Of a stretch of DNA of 64,000 nt, positions 9,960-20,837 are shown piece by piece (the first letter of the stretch is position 1; each line of letters begins with the position of its first letter). The position numbers were made by a program, and so were the translations under genes. The stretch is from Bog-532 sp963732345 (lineage in GTDB: Bacteria; Actinomycetota; Actinomycetes; Streptosporangiales; Streptosporangiaceae): contig CAVSZI010000018.1 of assembly GCA_963732345.1 (NCBI GenBank), forward strand, positions 310,001 through 374,000, in the 5' to 3' direction. Under the pieces are notes generated by a model. That model was not told the DNA's origin, did no database searches, and worked only from the letters and a program-made list of their open reading frames with translations.

Positions 9960-11363
9960 TCAGTGGCGGAAGGACTCGCGGGCCTTTTCGTCCACCAGCG
10001 GGATGGGGGGCCGGGAATTGGCTTCCAGCAGCTTGACCTGCTGGTGGATGTCGCCCAGCAGGCAACTGGCCAGGTCCATGCTGAAGCCGTTCCTGACCAC
10101 GATCCGCAGCACCGCGGTCTGCTGCAGGTTGGCGGGGAAGGTGTAGGCCGGCACCAGCCAGCCGCGCCCCCGCAGGCGCTCGGAGATGTCGAAGACCGAG
10201 TACCCGGTGACGCTGTCCCTGAGCTTGAACGCGAAGACCGGAAGCTCTTTGCCCTCGCTGAGCAGCTCGAACGGGCCGATTTTGGCGATCCCTGACGCCA
10301 GGTAGACGGCGACGTCATGGCAGGCCTGCTGCACGTCGCGGTAGCCCTTGAACCCGAGGCGGAGGAAGTTGTAGTACTGCGCGATGACGTTGGAGCCCGG
10401 CCGGGAGAAGTTCAGAGCGAACGTCGGCATCTGGCCGCCCAGGTAGTTGACCTTGAAGACGAGATCGTCCGGCAGCGCGGCTGGCTCCCGCCACACCACC
10501 CAGCCCACCCCCGGGTAGACCAGGCCGTACTTGTGCCCGGAGGCGTTGATGGACGCCACCCGCGGCACCCGGAAGTCCCACTCCAGGAACGGCTGCAGGA
10601 AGGGCGCCACGAAGCCGCCGGAGGCCCCGTCGACGTGGATGGGGACGTCGTGGCCCTTGGTCTGCTGCACCTGGTCCAGCGCGTCGCTGATCTCCTTGAC
10701 CGGCTCGTAGCTGCCGTCCATGGTCGAGCCCACGATGGCCACGACCCCGATCGTGTTCTCGTCGCACTGGGCCGCCGCCTCGGCCGCGGTCAGGTGCAGG
10801 CGGCCCGGTTCCATCGGCACCATCCGCGGCTCGACTTCCCAGTACCGGCAGAACTTCTCCCAGCAGACCTGCACGTTCGTACCCATCACCAAGTTGGGCG
10901 CCGACGCGTCCTGGCCGGCCGTGCGGCGCGCCTTGCGCCAGCGCCACAGCAGCGCCATCCCGCCGAGCATGCACGCCTCACTCGATCCCGTGGTCGAGCA
11001 TCCGGCCGCGTTACCCGCCACCGGCGAGCGCCACAGGTGGGCCAGGATGTTGACGCAGCGGCGCTCGATCTCGGCGGTTTGCGGGTACTCGTCCTTGTCG
11101 ATCAGGTTCTTGTCGAAGCACGCGGCCATCAGTTGCGTGGCCTCCGGCTCCATCCAGGTGGTGACGAAGGTCGCCAGGTTGAGCCGGGCGTTGCCGTCCA
11201 GGATGAGCTCGTCCTGCACCGCCTGGGCGGCGGTGCGCGGCAGCAGGCCGTGATCGGGGAGCCGGTACCGGGGGACCTGGATCCTCTCTTCCCGCACGTA
11301 GACCGGGTTGATATCGACCTCCAAGTCCTGCTGAGACACGTCGACTTGCCCGTGCAGCGCCAT
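9960..11363 (-). CDS. gadB: Glutamate decarboxylase (PLP-dependent)
   Basis: Converts glutamate to GABA with proton consumption; a cytosolic group II decarboxylase. 467 residues from ATG 11363, the usual length. The PLP lysine is in INASGHKYGLVYPGVGW, and the cofactor aspartate region is PIHVDGASGGFVAPF. The N-terminus contains the family block PVYVREERIQVPRYRLPD. AGGGAG precedes the start. It is transcribed convergently to rbpA and has no antiporter gene next to it. Confidence 0.95.
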   Translation of the reverse strand: MALHGQVDVSQQDLEVDINPVYVREERIQVPRYRLPDHGLLPRTAAQAVQDELILDGNARLNLATFVTTWMEPEATQLMAACFDKNLIDKDEYPQTAEIERRCVNILAHLWRSPVAGNAAGCSTTGSSEACMLGGMALLWRWRKARRTAGQDASAPNLVMGTNVQVCWEKFCRYWEVEPRMVPMEPGRLHLTAAEAAAQCDENTIGVVAIVGSTMDGSYEPVKEISDALDQVQQTKGHDVPIHVDGASGGFVAPFLQPFLEWDFRVPRVASINASGHKYGLVYPGVGWVVWREPAALPDDLVFKVNYLGGQMPTFALNFSRPGSNVIAQYYNFLRLGFKGYRDVQQACHDVAVYLASGIAKIGPFELLSEGKELPVFAFKLRDSVTGYSVFDISERLRGRGWLVPAYTFPANLQQTAVLRIVVRNGFSMDLASCLLGDIHQQVKLLEANSRPPIPLVDEKARESFRH

Positions 11364-11556
11364 CGTCGGCTCCCTGGGTGAGGTGATCGGCCATCGCGGG
11401 CCAGGCTATCGGCTCCCCCGGAGCCGCGAACTTTACCGAGGGCGGCCGGCCGATGCGGCATCCACCGTTTGGCTGATGCCGCGCTCCGCCGGCCCGCCAT
11501 GAAATATGGCCCTGCGGGCGATGCCCGCCCCGATTGCGGTGAGTGAACATGCAGGC

Positions 11557-11827
11557 ATGTCGGTCATCGAAGTCAGCGATCTGCGCAAGGAGTATGGGCC
11601 TAAGGTCGCGGTGGACAGCGTGTCGTTCACCGTCCAGGCCCGGCGAGATCTTCGGCATTCTCGGGCCGAACGGCACCGGGAAGACCACGACCGTGGAATG
11701 CGTCGTGGGGCTGCGCAAGCCGGATCACGGTCGTATCACCGTGCTGGGCCTGGATCCGCAGGGACCTGCTGCCGCGCGCCACCGCGTAGGGGTGCCCGGG
11801 GACGTGCCGGGGTACGTGCCCGCGTAG
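11557..11827 (+). pseudogene. ABC transporter ATPase fragment, frameshifted and truncated
   Basis: The first frame gives MSVIEVSDLRKEYGPKVAVD and SVSFTVQ. It then breaks near 11638, and a second frame continues as GEIFGILGPNGTGKTTTVEC with a full Walker A and VVGLRKPDHGRITVLGLDP. The sequence stops about 90 residues in, before the Q-loop and signature motif. One extra base at CCAGGCCCGG explains the break. The 3' edge runs into a TGCCCGCGTAG repeat (about 4 copies, 11817-11857). It is the remnant of a drug- or lipid-type exporter ATPase. Confidence 0.8.
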
Positions 11828-11893
11828 TGCCCGCGTAGTGCCCGCGTAGTGCCCGCGCTGGCCGCCGCCGGCCGCGGCCGGCGGACGGCCGGG

Positions 11894-12706
11894 CTACGGG
11901 CGTTCGCCGGCCGCGACCGTGTACCGGCAGAGCAGGAAGCCATCGTCCTCCAGCAGGTGCCCGAGCGTGAGCGGGAGGCCCCCGGGAATCTTTTCACCAT
12001 CGACGATCCGGTCCGGCCCGGGGCCCGCGTCCTGGCCTGCGTTGTGGCCCGCGTTGTGGCCCGCCAGCAGCGGGCTGACGGTCAGGCACAGCTCGTCGAG
12101 CAGCCCGCTGGCGGCCAGCTCCCCGAGCAGGTGCGGGCCGCCCTCGGTGAGGACCCGCTGGTAGCCGCGCGCGGCCAGGTCGGCGAGGGCGGTCTTCAGG
12201 TCGACCTGCTCCGTGCCCGCGATCAGCACGTCCGCGTGCTCGGCGACCGCGGCCCGCTGGCGCTCCGGGACGCGAGCGGTGGTGATGACGATCGTGCGGG
12301 CGTCCGGCGGCGCCGCGGTCAGCAGCTCCAGGGCGGGATCCAGGTCGAGCCGCCCGGAGATGACCGCGATCGGGGGGGTCGCGGTCCGCCCCGCCCGCAG
12401 CTCTGGCCGGATCGACGCCGGCTGGGCCGGGCGATAGTGCTCGGCCCGGGCCGTCCCCGCGCCGACCAGGATCACGTCGGCGAGGCTGCGCAGCAGGCCG
12501 AAGATCTGCCGGTCGGCGGGGCCGGACAGGCCCCCGGAGCGGCCATCGACCGACGCCGCCCCGTCCACGCTGGCCACCATGTTCGCGCGCACCCACGGGC
12601 GCCCGGTCAGCCTGGCCGGGCGATGAGGCGGATAGGCGTACAGCCAGGCGAGCTGCCCGCGATCGACGTCGCCGGGAGGACCGCCGACCGGAAACAGCTG
12701 CCGCAC
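11894..12706 (-). CDS. Pyrimidine reductase family protein (RibD C-terminal / DHFR-like fold)
   Basis: 270 residues. The RibD_C signature appears as WVRANMVASVDGAAS, ADVILVGAGTARAEHY, and the late VLTEGGPHLLGELAASGLLD. Family members reduce the riboflavin precursor pyrimidine or act as related NADPH reductases. The deaminase half of RibD is absent, as in many actinobacterial stand-alone copies, so the exact substrate is uncertain. It lies just upstream of the glgX end on the same strand. Confidence 0.85.
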   Translation of the reverse strand: MRQLFPVGGPPGDVDRGQLAWLYAYPPHRPARLTGRPWVRANMVASVDGAASVDGRSGGLSGPADRQIFGLLRSLADVILVGAGTARAEHYRPAQPASIRPELRAGRTATPPIAVISGRLDLDPALELLTAAPPDARTIVITTARVPERQRAAVAEHADVLIAGTEQVDLKTALADLAARGYQRVLTEGGPHLLGELAASGLLDELCLTVSPLLAGHNAGHNAGQDAGPGPDRIVDGEKIPGGLPLTLGHLLEDDGFLLCRYTVAAGERP

Positions 12707-12707
12707 G

Positions 12708-14865
<2,158 letters not shown>

Positions 14866-15028
14866 TCGCCTCCTTCGCGTCGGTCCGGCGTATCAGGCCG
14901 CGGGTGGTTTGTTCATCTTCATACCCGCGTAAGGCTACCGGTGCACGCGCATGGCGACGATCTGCTGCAGATGGATCGCAGCGTACACGAGGACAGCTGA
15001 CGGCCGGGGCGCCTCCGGCCGGGCCGGC

Positions 15029-16048
15029 TCATACCGCGGCGGCGGCTCCGTCCGCGAGCGACTCGGCGTAGCGGCCGAGGACCACGTCCGCGACCTCGGG
15101 CGCGGCGCCGAGCACGCCGGAGACCACCGTCGCGCCCGCGGCCAGGCAGTCACCGCGGATCTGATCGGCGAAGATTCCGGGGGAGAGGAGGTAGCTGGCG
15201 ACGAGGACGCGCCGGGCCCCGGCGCGCCGCGCCGCGGCCACCGCTTCCGGCGGGGTCGGCGACGCCGCCGACGCGTACGCGGGGACGACCGCGCGCCAGC
15301 CCCGCGCGGACTGCCAGCGCGCGGCCAGATCGCTGATCACGGCGTTCGCGGCGGGGTCGCTGGAGCCGGCCGCCGCCAGCACCACGGAGGACTCGCCGGG
15401 CGGCACCGCCTCGCCGGCGCTGGTGTCCTCCGGGCCCGCGTTCGGGCCCGCGTTCCGGGCCGCGTTGTGGCCCACGTTCTGGGCGTCCGCGTCCTGCAGC
15501 GCCTCGGCCAGCCGCCGGTCCAGCGCGCGCAGCAGCAGCGGGTGCGGGCCGAGCGGGCGGCCGTAGGTGACGTCCAGCCGGGGCTGCGTGCTGCGCGCTT
15601 CGTGCAGCGCCTTCGGGATGTCGGTCCTGCTGTGGTACGCGGCCGTCAGCAGCAGTGGCAGGACGACGGCCTCGCCATCCAGGGCACCAAGGGCCTGGCC
15701 CAGCGTGGGCGCCGCGTGGCCCAGGTAGGCGGCCCGGACGTCGAGACCCGGGTAACCGGCGCCGGCCGCGCGGCGGCACACCAGATCCAGCAGCGCGCCG
15801 ACGGTGGCGGCCGCGCGCGGATCTCTGCTCCCGTGCGCCACGGCCACCAGCGGCGGCGCCACCCGTGAGGACGCGGGCCGGGACCCTAGCGGTGCGGACA
15901 CCCGCGGCGCGGGCGCCAGCCCCGCCGGCACCGACGCCGGGAACGCGGGCGGCACCGACGCCGGGAACGCGGGCGGCACCGACGCCGGGAACGCGGGCGG
16001 CACCGACGCCGGGAACGCGGGCGGGGGGCTCAGAGGTGAATGCCGCAT
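15029..16048 (-). CDS. Sirohydrochlorin chelatase (CbiX/SirB-type), two tandem domains
   Basis: Class II chelatase that inserts iron (or cobalt) into sirohydrochlorin, giving siroheme for the neighbouring sulfite reductase. Start at ATG 16048 overlaps the cysH end. Residues 75 onward contain PLVAVAHGSRDPRAAATV and LPLLLTAAYHSRTDIP, the first chelatase half with its two histidines. The second half starts at VVLAAAGSSDPAANAV. The N-terminus holds four PPAFPASV units encoded by a 24-base tandem repeat, and an Asn/Ala/Gly-rich linker (NVGHNAARNAGPNAG) joins the halves. Confidence 0.85.
   Translation of the reverse strand: MRHSPLSPPPAFPASVPPAFPASVPPAFPASVPPAFPASVPAGLAPAPRVSAPLGSRPASSRVAPPLVAVAHGSRDPRAAATVGALLDLVCRRAAGAGYPGLDVRAAYLGHAAPTLGQALGALDGEAVVLPLLLTAAYHSRTDIPKALHEARSTQPRLDVTYGRPLGPHPLLLRALDRRLAEALQDADAQNVGHNAARNAGPNAGPEDTSAGEAVPPGESSVVLAAAGSSDPAANAVISDLAARWQSARGWRAVVPAYASAASPTPPEAVAAARRAGARRVLVASYLLSPGIFADQIRGDCLAAGATVVSGVLGAAPEVADVVLGRYAESLADGAAAAV
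15937..16023 (-). repeat. 24-bp tandem repeat, four copies, coding
   Basis: GGCGGCACCGACGCCGGGAA plus CGCG repeats about four times inside the chelatase gene and encodes PPAFPASV on the minus strand. The copies are almost identical, which suggests recent slippage expansion. Confidence 0.85.
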
Positions 16049-16776
16049 TCGGTTTTCCCGGTCCCGGCCCACCGTCCGCTGCGCGGGTTCTCGCCCGGGG
16101 CCACCTGGCGCGTGCAGGTCGCACAGCCGATCGACGGGTAACCGTCGTACACGAGCGGATTGACCAGGATGCCGTTGTCGGCGATGTAGTCGTCGATCTG
16201 CTTCTGGGACCACCCGGCGATGGGGTTGACCTTGACCATCTCGCGGCGGCCGTCCCACTCCACCACGCTGGCGTCGCGGCGCTCCACGGTCTCGTCGCGG
16301 CGCACGCCGGTGATCCAGGCGTCGTAGCGGCTTAGCGCCCGCTCCAGCGGCTCTACCTTGCGCAGGTAGCAGCACAGGTCCGGGTTGCGCCCGTAGAGCC
16401 GCGGGCCCAGCTCGGCGTCCTGCTCGGCCACGGTGCGGGACGGCGTGACGTTGATCAGGTTGACCGGGTAGACGGCGGACACCGCGTCCCGGGTGCCGAT
16501 GGTCTCGGCGAAGTGATAGCCGGTGTCGAGGAAGACGACGTCGATCCCGGGCGCGATGGCCGAGGCCATGTGGATGATCACCGCGTCGGTCATCGAGGAC
16601 GTGACGCAGATGCGCTCCCTGAAGGTTTCGGTGGCCCAGCGGAGAATGTCGTCCGCGGACGCGTCGGCCAGGTCCTCAGCGGCACGCGCGACGATCTGCT
16701 CCATACGGTGCGGTTCCTCCTGCTGAAGAGCTTCATCGACCACGGTCTCACTGGTAATTGTTGCCGCGGAACTCAC
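16030..16776 (-). CDS. cysH: Adenylylsulfate (APS) reductase, 4Fe-4S type
   Basis: Reduces activated sulfate to sulfite. 248 residues. The paired cysteines of the iron-sulfur-type enzyme are present: CCYLRKVEPL and CATC in the block before RQVAPGENPRSGRW. The C-terminal redox-active KTECGIHL motif is intact. The double-cysteine pair marks the APS-using bacterial type rather than PAPS reductase. The start overlaps the upstream small zinc gene by 4 bases, and the stop lies inside the chelatase start, so the operon is tightly coupled. Confidence 0.94.
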   Translation of the reverse strand: MSSAATITSETVVDEALQQEEPHRMEQIVARAAEDLADASADDILRWATETFRERICVTSSMTDAVIIHMASAIAPGIDVVFLDTGYHFAETIGTRDAVSAVYPVNLINVTPSRTVAEQDAELGPRLYGRNPDLCCYLRKVEPLERALSRYDAWITGVRRDETVERRDASVVEWDGRREMVKVNPIAGWSQKQIDDYIADNGILVNPLVYDGYPSIGCATCTRQVAPGENPRSGRWAGTGKTECGIHL

Positions 16777-16928
16777 AGGGCCGCTCCTATTCCGGCGAAA
16801 CGTAGCTGGAAGCTGCGGGTGCAGCTACGGCAGTGCCAGTCCCCGTCCGCTGCTCCCTGCGGCTCGAGGTCTTCCTCTCCGCAGTACGGGCAGTAGAAGG
16901 GAACGGCCCGGGCCGTGTGGCTGGTCAT
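16773..16928 (-). CDS. Small zinc-ribbon protein of the sulfite reductase operon
   Basis: 51 residues from ATG 16928 (MTSHTARAVPFYCPYCGEED). Two CxxC pairs, YCPYCGE and HCRSCTR, form a zinc ribbon, followed by SFQLRFAGIG. Proteins of this type sit between sulfite reductase and cysH in many actinomycetes; no biochemical role is known to me. ATGA overlaps join it to the genes on both sides. Confidence 0.8.
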   Translation of the reverse strand: MTSHTARAVPFYCPYCGEEDLEPQGAADGDWHCRSCTRSFQLRFAGIGAAL

Positions 16929-18613
16929 GACAGCTCCTCGTCGCTGGCCCGTCCGGTCCACTGGGCGAATGTCTCGCCTTGCTCCTTGCCGGCTGCAAAG
17001 CGGCGGAGAACACGTTCGACGTAGTCGGGGAGGTCTTCGGCCGTGCTCTTCAGGCCCCTGACCTTCCGCCCGAACCCGGACGCCGATCCGTCACCGCCGG
17101 CGAGGCTGCCGCCCAGGTGGACCTGAAATCCCTCCACCTGCTGGCCGTCCGGCCCGGTGACGAGCGAGCCCTTCAGCCCGATGTCGGCCGTCTGGATCCG
17201 GGCGCAGGAGTTCGGGCAGCCGTTGACGTTGATGGTGACCGGGTCCGCGAAGTCTGGCAGCCGCCGCTCCAGCTCGCTGATCAGGTCCATGGCGCGCTGC
17301 TTGGTTTCCACGATCGCCAGCTTGCAGAACTCGATCCCGGTACACGCCATCGTGTGCCGCCGGAAGGCGCTGGGGTTGACCTGCAGGTCAGCGGCCTCCA
17401 GCTCGGAGACCAGGCCGTCGACCCGGTCCGCGGGCACGTCGAGGATCACCATCTTCTGCTCGGTGGTGGTGCGCACCCGGCCGCTTCCGTACCGGGCGGA
17501 CAGGTCGGCGATGGCGTCCAGCGCGTCGGCGTTCAGCCGGCCGACCCGGGGGGCGAACCCGACGTAGCTCGCGCCGTCCCGCTGCGGGTGTACGCCGACG
17601 TGGTCCCGGACCCCCCCGCGCGGCGTGCCCGGCGCAGGCCCGTCCGGGAGCGCGTACCCGAGGTACTCCTTCTCCAGGACCTCACGGAACCGCTCCGGTC
17701 CCCAGTCGGCGACCAGGAACTTGATCCGGGCCCGGTGCCGTAGCCGCCGGTAGCCGTAGTCGCGGAATGCCGAGACGACGCCCGCCCACACCTCGGCAAC
17801 CTGCTCGGGCCGCACGAACGCGCCCAGCCGCTTGCCGATCATCGGGTTGGTGGACAGCCCGCCGCCGACCCACAGGTCGTAGCCGGCCTCCCCGCTCGCC
17901 GACAGCACGCCGACGAACGCCACGTCGTTGATCTCGTGCGCCGCGCACTGCGCCGGGCAGCCGCTCATCACCGACTTGAACTTGCGCGGCAGGTTGGAGA
18001 AGGCCGCGTCGCCGATGTAGCGCCGCTGCACCTCTTCGATCTGCGGCGTCGCTTCGATGAGCTCGCCATCGTCGATCCCGGCCAGCGGGCAGCCCAAGAT
18101 GACCCGCGGGGTGTCACCGCAGGCTTCCATGGTCGACAGCCCCACCGACTCCAGTGCCGCCCAGATGGCCGGGATACTCTCGATCTCGATCCAGTGCAGC
18201 TGGATGTTCTGCCGGTCGGTGACGTCGGCGGTGCCGCGGGCGTACCGGCGGGAAATATCGGCGATCACCCGGAGCTGCTCGGTGGTGAGCTGACCGCCGT
18301 CGATCCGGACCCGGAGCATGAAGAAGCGGTCGTCGAGTTCCTCGGGCTCCAGGACCGCGGTCTTGCCCCCGTCGATGCCCGGCTTGCGCTGCGTGTACAG
18401 GCCGAACCAGCGGAACCGCCCGCGCAGGTCGGCGGGGTCGATCGAGTCGAATCCCTGCTTGGAGTAGATGTCGATGATCCGCTGGCGGACGTTCAGCCCG
18501 TCGTCGTTCTTCTTGTTCTCTTCGTTCTTGTTGAGCGGCTCGCGGTATCCGAGCGCCCACTGACCTTCGCCGCGCGCGCGACGGGGAGTGCGCTTAGCGG
18601 TGCTCGGTGGCAT
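16925..18613 (-). CDS. sir: Ferredoxin-dependent nitrite/sulfite reductase (assimilatory sulfite reductase)
   Basis: Six-electron reduction of sulfite to sulfide using siroheme and a 4Fe-4S cluster. 562 residues from ATG 18613. The cluster cysteines are in CTGIEFCKLA and NVNGCPNSCAR. The substrate arginine/lysine regions lie in GTADVTDRQNIQLHWIE and PRKFKSVMSGCPAQC. The operon of sulfite reductase, zinc protein, cysH and chelatase favours sulfite over nitrite as substrate. No clear riboswitch was recognised upstream. Confidence 0.93.
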   Translation of the reverse strand: MPPSTAKRTPRRARGEGQWALGYREPLNKNEENKKNDDGLNVRQRIIDIYSKQGFDSIDPADLRGRFRWFGLYTQRKPGIDGGKTAVLEPEELDDRFFMLRVRIDGGQLTTEQLRVIADISRRYARGTADVTDRQNIQLHWIEIESIPAIWAALESVGLSTMEACGDTPRVILGCPLAGIDDGELIEATPQIEEVQRRYIGDAAFSNLPRKFKSVMSGCPAQCAAHEINDVAFVGVLSASGEAGYDLWVGGGLSTNPMIGKRLGAFVRPEQVAEVWAGVVSAFRDYGYRRLRHRARIKFLVADWGPERFREVLEKEYLGYALPDGPAPGTPRGGVRDHVGVHPQRDGASYVGFAPRVGRLNADALDAIADLSARYGSGRVRTTTEQKMVILDVPADRVDGLVSELEAADLQVNPSAFRRHTMACTGIEFCKLAIVETKQRAMDLISELERRLPDFADPVTINVNGCPNSCARIQTADIGLKGSLVTGPDGQQVEGFQVHLGGSLAGGDGSASGFGRKVRGLKSTAEDLPDYVERVLRRFAAGKEQGETFAQWTGRASDEELS

Positions 18614-19080
18614 GCGGCTGGTATCCTTCGGCTCTCAGGAGCGCGCGCCCGGGCCGGAGGCGGGAAGTGCCGGAGAAGCACACCCTTCCCGGGACTGGCC
18701 TGCCTTACCCCCATCCGGCTCTGGCACGGCCGGTTGCGGTGGCTCAGTCCGGGATACACGCCCGGTTCCGCGACACGCGCCCGGTTTACGTCACGGGCAA
18801 GTGGTCAGCGGGCGGGCAGACAGATGGCGCTGTGGACGCGAAGCAGGTCGACATGCCTGCGTTCGACGAGCAAGGGATCCACGGCGCTCACGCTAATAGC
18901 ATCACACGCGCCCGCACCGCTTGTCGAGGCGCCACCCGATATCCGGGCCGCGGCCCGGGTCGCACGCTCGTGTGACATCACGCACGTCGCAACGCGCCGG
19001 CTGGCACGAGATATTCCGCCGCAACCGAAGATTTACCGTCCTGAGACATTCCCTGCCTGGTCCGTCCGGACGAATCCAGC
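18614..19080. other. Gene-free stretch upstream of the sulfite reductase operon
   Basis: About 470 bases. It should contain the sulfate-operon promoter. I see no convincing gene, RNA or riboswitch; a few GC-rich inverted repeats occur, such as the one around 18940-18955. Confidence 0.4.
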
Positions 19081-19203
19081 TCAGCCCTGACGAATCCAGC
19101 CCATCGGCGGCTCGGTCTCGCGGGGCGGAAGATGCTGGCAATCACACCAGGTGCCACCCGGGCAGTCCTCGTGGTGGCGCTCCCGGCACGGAACGCAGAT
19201 CAT
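19081..19203 (-). CDS. Small cysteine-rich actinobacterial protein, 40 residues
   Basis: ATG 19203 to TGA 19081 encodes a 40-residue protein starting MICVPCRERHHEDCPGGTWC, then DCQH and a Pro/Glu tail. Five cysteines in C-x2-C and C-x5-C-x-C spacing and three histidines suggest a zinc-binding mini-protein. Very similar tiny proteins are widespread in actinomycetes, with no known function. It is divergent from the phosphoribosyltransferase gene at 19254. Confidence 0.7.
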   Translation of the reverse strand: MICVPCRERHHEDCPGGTWCDCQHLPPRETEPPMGWIRQG

Positions 19204-19253
19204 GCCGTTATCTTCTCGCTTCTTGGCTCGTACGGACAGAAATCCGGGTGATC

Positions 19254-20081
19254 ATGATGGGGACGACGCAACGCCGCGGACCGCTCCCGTTTCCGGACCG
19301 GCAAGCGGCCGGGCTGCTGCTCGGCGCCCAGCTCCGGGAGCAGCTTGGCGCCGAGGCCGGGCAGGAGCCGCTGATCCAGGTCCAGCAGGGGCCGGGAGCC
19401 CCGGTCCAGGAGGGGAGCGCCGCGGGCCCGGATGCCCGTGGGGGACTTCCCGGGCTGGTCCTGGGCCTGCCCCGTGGGGGCGTCGCCGTGGGCGCCGAGG
19501 TGGCCCGCATCCTGGGGGCGCCTCTCGATGTGCTCGTCACCCGCAAGATCGGTTACCCGCCGCGGCCGGAGCTCGGGCTGGGGGCGATCGCCGAGGGCGG
19601 CGAGCCCGTCTACGATCACCGGCTCCTGGCCAAGATCGGTCTCGAGCCGGCTGATCTGCTCGCCACGGCCGAACGGGAACGCGAGGAGCTCAACCGGCGC
19701 GTGCGCGTGTACCGGGGCGGGCAGCCACCCCCGGACGTCACCGGCCGGCTGATCGTGCTGGTCGACGACGGCATCGCCACCGGCGTAACCGCGCGGGCCG
19801 CGCTGCGGGCCATTCGCGCCCGGGGCGCCGGGCGCACCATCCTGGCCGTGCCCGTGGCTCCCCCGGCGGCGGCCGCCCAGATGATGCGGGAGGCGGACGA
19901 CGTGGTGGTGCTGGCCAGCCCGGCGGCCTTCCGGTCGGTCGGGGAGTGGTACGTGTCCTTCGGCCAGCTCAGCGACACCGATGTGCTCTCGCTGCTGGCC
20001 CGGGCAAGAGCCCGGACCCGGGCCTTACGGCAAAGTCCCCGCCGCGGCCCGGACGCCGCGGCGGGGACGGATGGAATATGA
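19254..20081 (+). CDS. Phosphoribosyltransferase domain protein
   Basis: 275 residues from ATG 19254; an ATG at 19257 is also possible. The type I PRTase PRPP loop is IVLVDDGIATGVTARAALRA, with the usual upstream GLPRGGVAVGAEVARIL and TRKIGYPPRPELGLGAIAEG. This is the stand-alone family often found with alpha/beta hydrolase or erythromycin-esterase partners, but no partner is present here. The substrate base is unknown. The N-terminal 60 residues contain a Gln/Gly/Pro insert. Confidence 0.85.
   Translation: MMGTTQRRGPLPFPDRQAAGLLLGAQLREQLGAEAGQEPLIQVQQGPGAPVQEGSAAGPDARGGLPGLVLGLPRGGVAVGAEVARILGAPLDVLVTRKIGYPPRPELGLGAIAEGGEPVYDHRLLAKIGLEPADLLATAEREREELNRRVRVYRGGQPPPDVTGRLIVLVDDGIATGVTARAALRAIRARGAGRTILAVPVAPPAAAAQMMREADDVVVLASPAAFRSVGEWYVSFGQLSDTDVLSLLARARARTRALRQSPRRGPDAAAGTDGI
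20035..20068 (+). terminator. Perfect hairpin overlapping the PRTase 3' end
   Basis: A 14-bp stem, GTCCCCGCCGCGGC against GCCGCGGCGGGGAC with a 6-base loop, lies at the end of the PRTase gene and before the convergent whiB-type gene. It is a likely bidirectional terminator without a T-run. Confidence 0.7.
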
Positions 20082-20108
20082 GTCGCTGGGCTGGGGGATG
20101 CCGGGCCG

Positions 20109-20408
20109 TCAGGCGGCGTTGGCGCGGCGCATCCTGCGCCGGCGCTCGGCGGCGCGCTCTTCCTCGTTCAGGCCGCCCCAAACGCCGTACTTCTCCGGCC
20201 GGGACAGCGCGTAGTTCAGGCATTCCACCCGGACCGGGCAATCGGCGCATACGGCCTTGGCCTTGCGCTCCCGGATCTCACGCTCCGGCTGGCGCTCACC
20301 GTCGGGACCGAAGAAGAGGATAAGATCCTCCTCGCGGCACGCAGCAGCATCCTGCCAGCCCCAGTTGGGCCGGGGAAGCACAGCCGACTGCCGACGCACC
20401 TGAGACAT
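20109..20408 (-). CDS. WhiB-family iron-sulfur transcription factor
   Basis: 99 residues from ATG 20408, with GAGGTGA 8 bases upstream. The four cluster cysteines are in AACREED and the late CADCPVRVEC. The family turn GVWGGLNEEER and a basic C-terminus (AAERRRRMRRANAA) complete it. WhiB-like proteins bind the principal sigma factor and respond to redox or NO. Which Wbl subgroup this is cannot be settled by eye. Upstream 20409-20837 holds its promoter and nothing else I recognise. Confidence 0.92.
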   Translation of the reverse strand: MSQVRRQSAVLPRPNWGWQDAAACREEDLILFFGPDGERQPEREIRERKAKAVCADCPVRVECLNYALSRPEKYGVWGGLNEEERAAERRRRMRRANAA

Positions 20409-20837
20409 GGGACCAATCACCTCTAATTGTTTCCTAGACTTGCTTGCAGGACATCTTCTTGCCGGACATCTTGAGGGCATGTTCATTTAGCTAGCTCGTG
20501 GACACGCGGAAGGACCACGCAGCGCGCGGCCAACCGCCCGTCGATCCTTGCAACGCGTACTATCGCCGTTATGTTCCCGGGGCGCAGGGCATCCCCGGTG
20601 CCGGGAGGACGGCGTTACTAGGCGGCGCAGTCATCGGCCGAACGGCAAGCGCGAGCGTCACCGTCCTTGCCCGATGTCTCATGACGCCGACCGGATGCGA
20701 GCCAGGCGATAATCATGCCACCACTGATCTCTTCCGCGCAGCCGGGTCGGTAATTAAGCCCATCTCGTGACCAGCAGTTTTTTCTGGCCGCACCAAGTCG
20801 GGTAACGAACTGGACAAAGGCAGTGCTGCACGCCACG

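Noticed and set aside
15937..16023. Regular 24-base repeats considered as a CRISPR array.
   Set aside because: The units are contiguous without spacers and encode PPAFPASV in frame; likewise the 33-base repeat at 26194 has no spacers.
18614..18800. Possible SAM or cobalamin riboswitch upstream of the sulfite reductase operon.
   Set aside because: No conserved core of either class could be matched.
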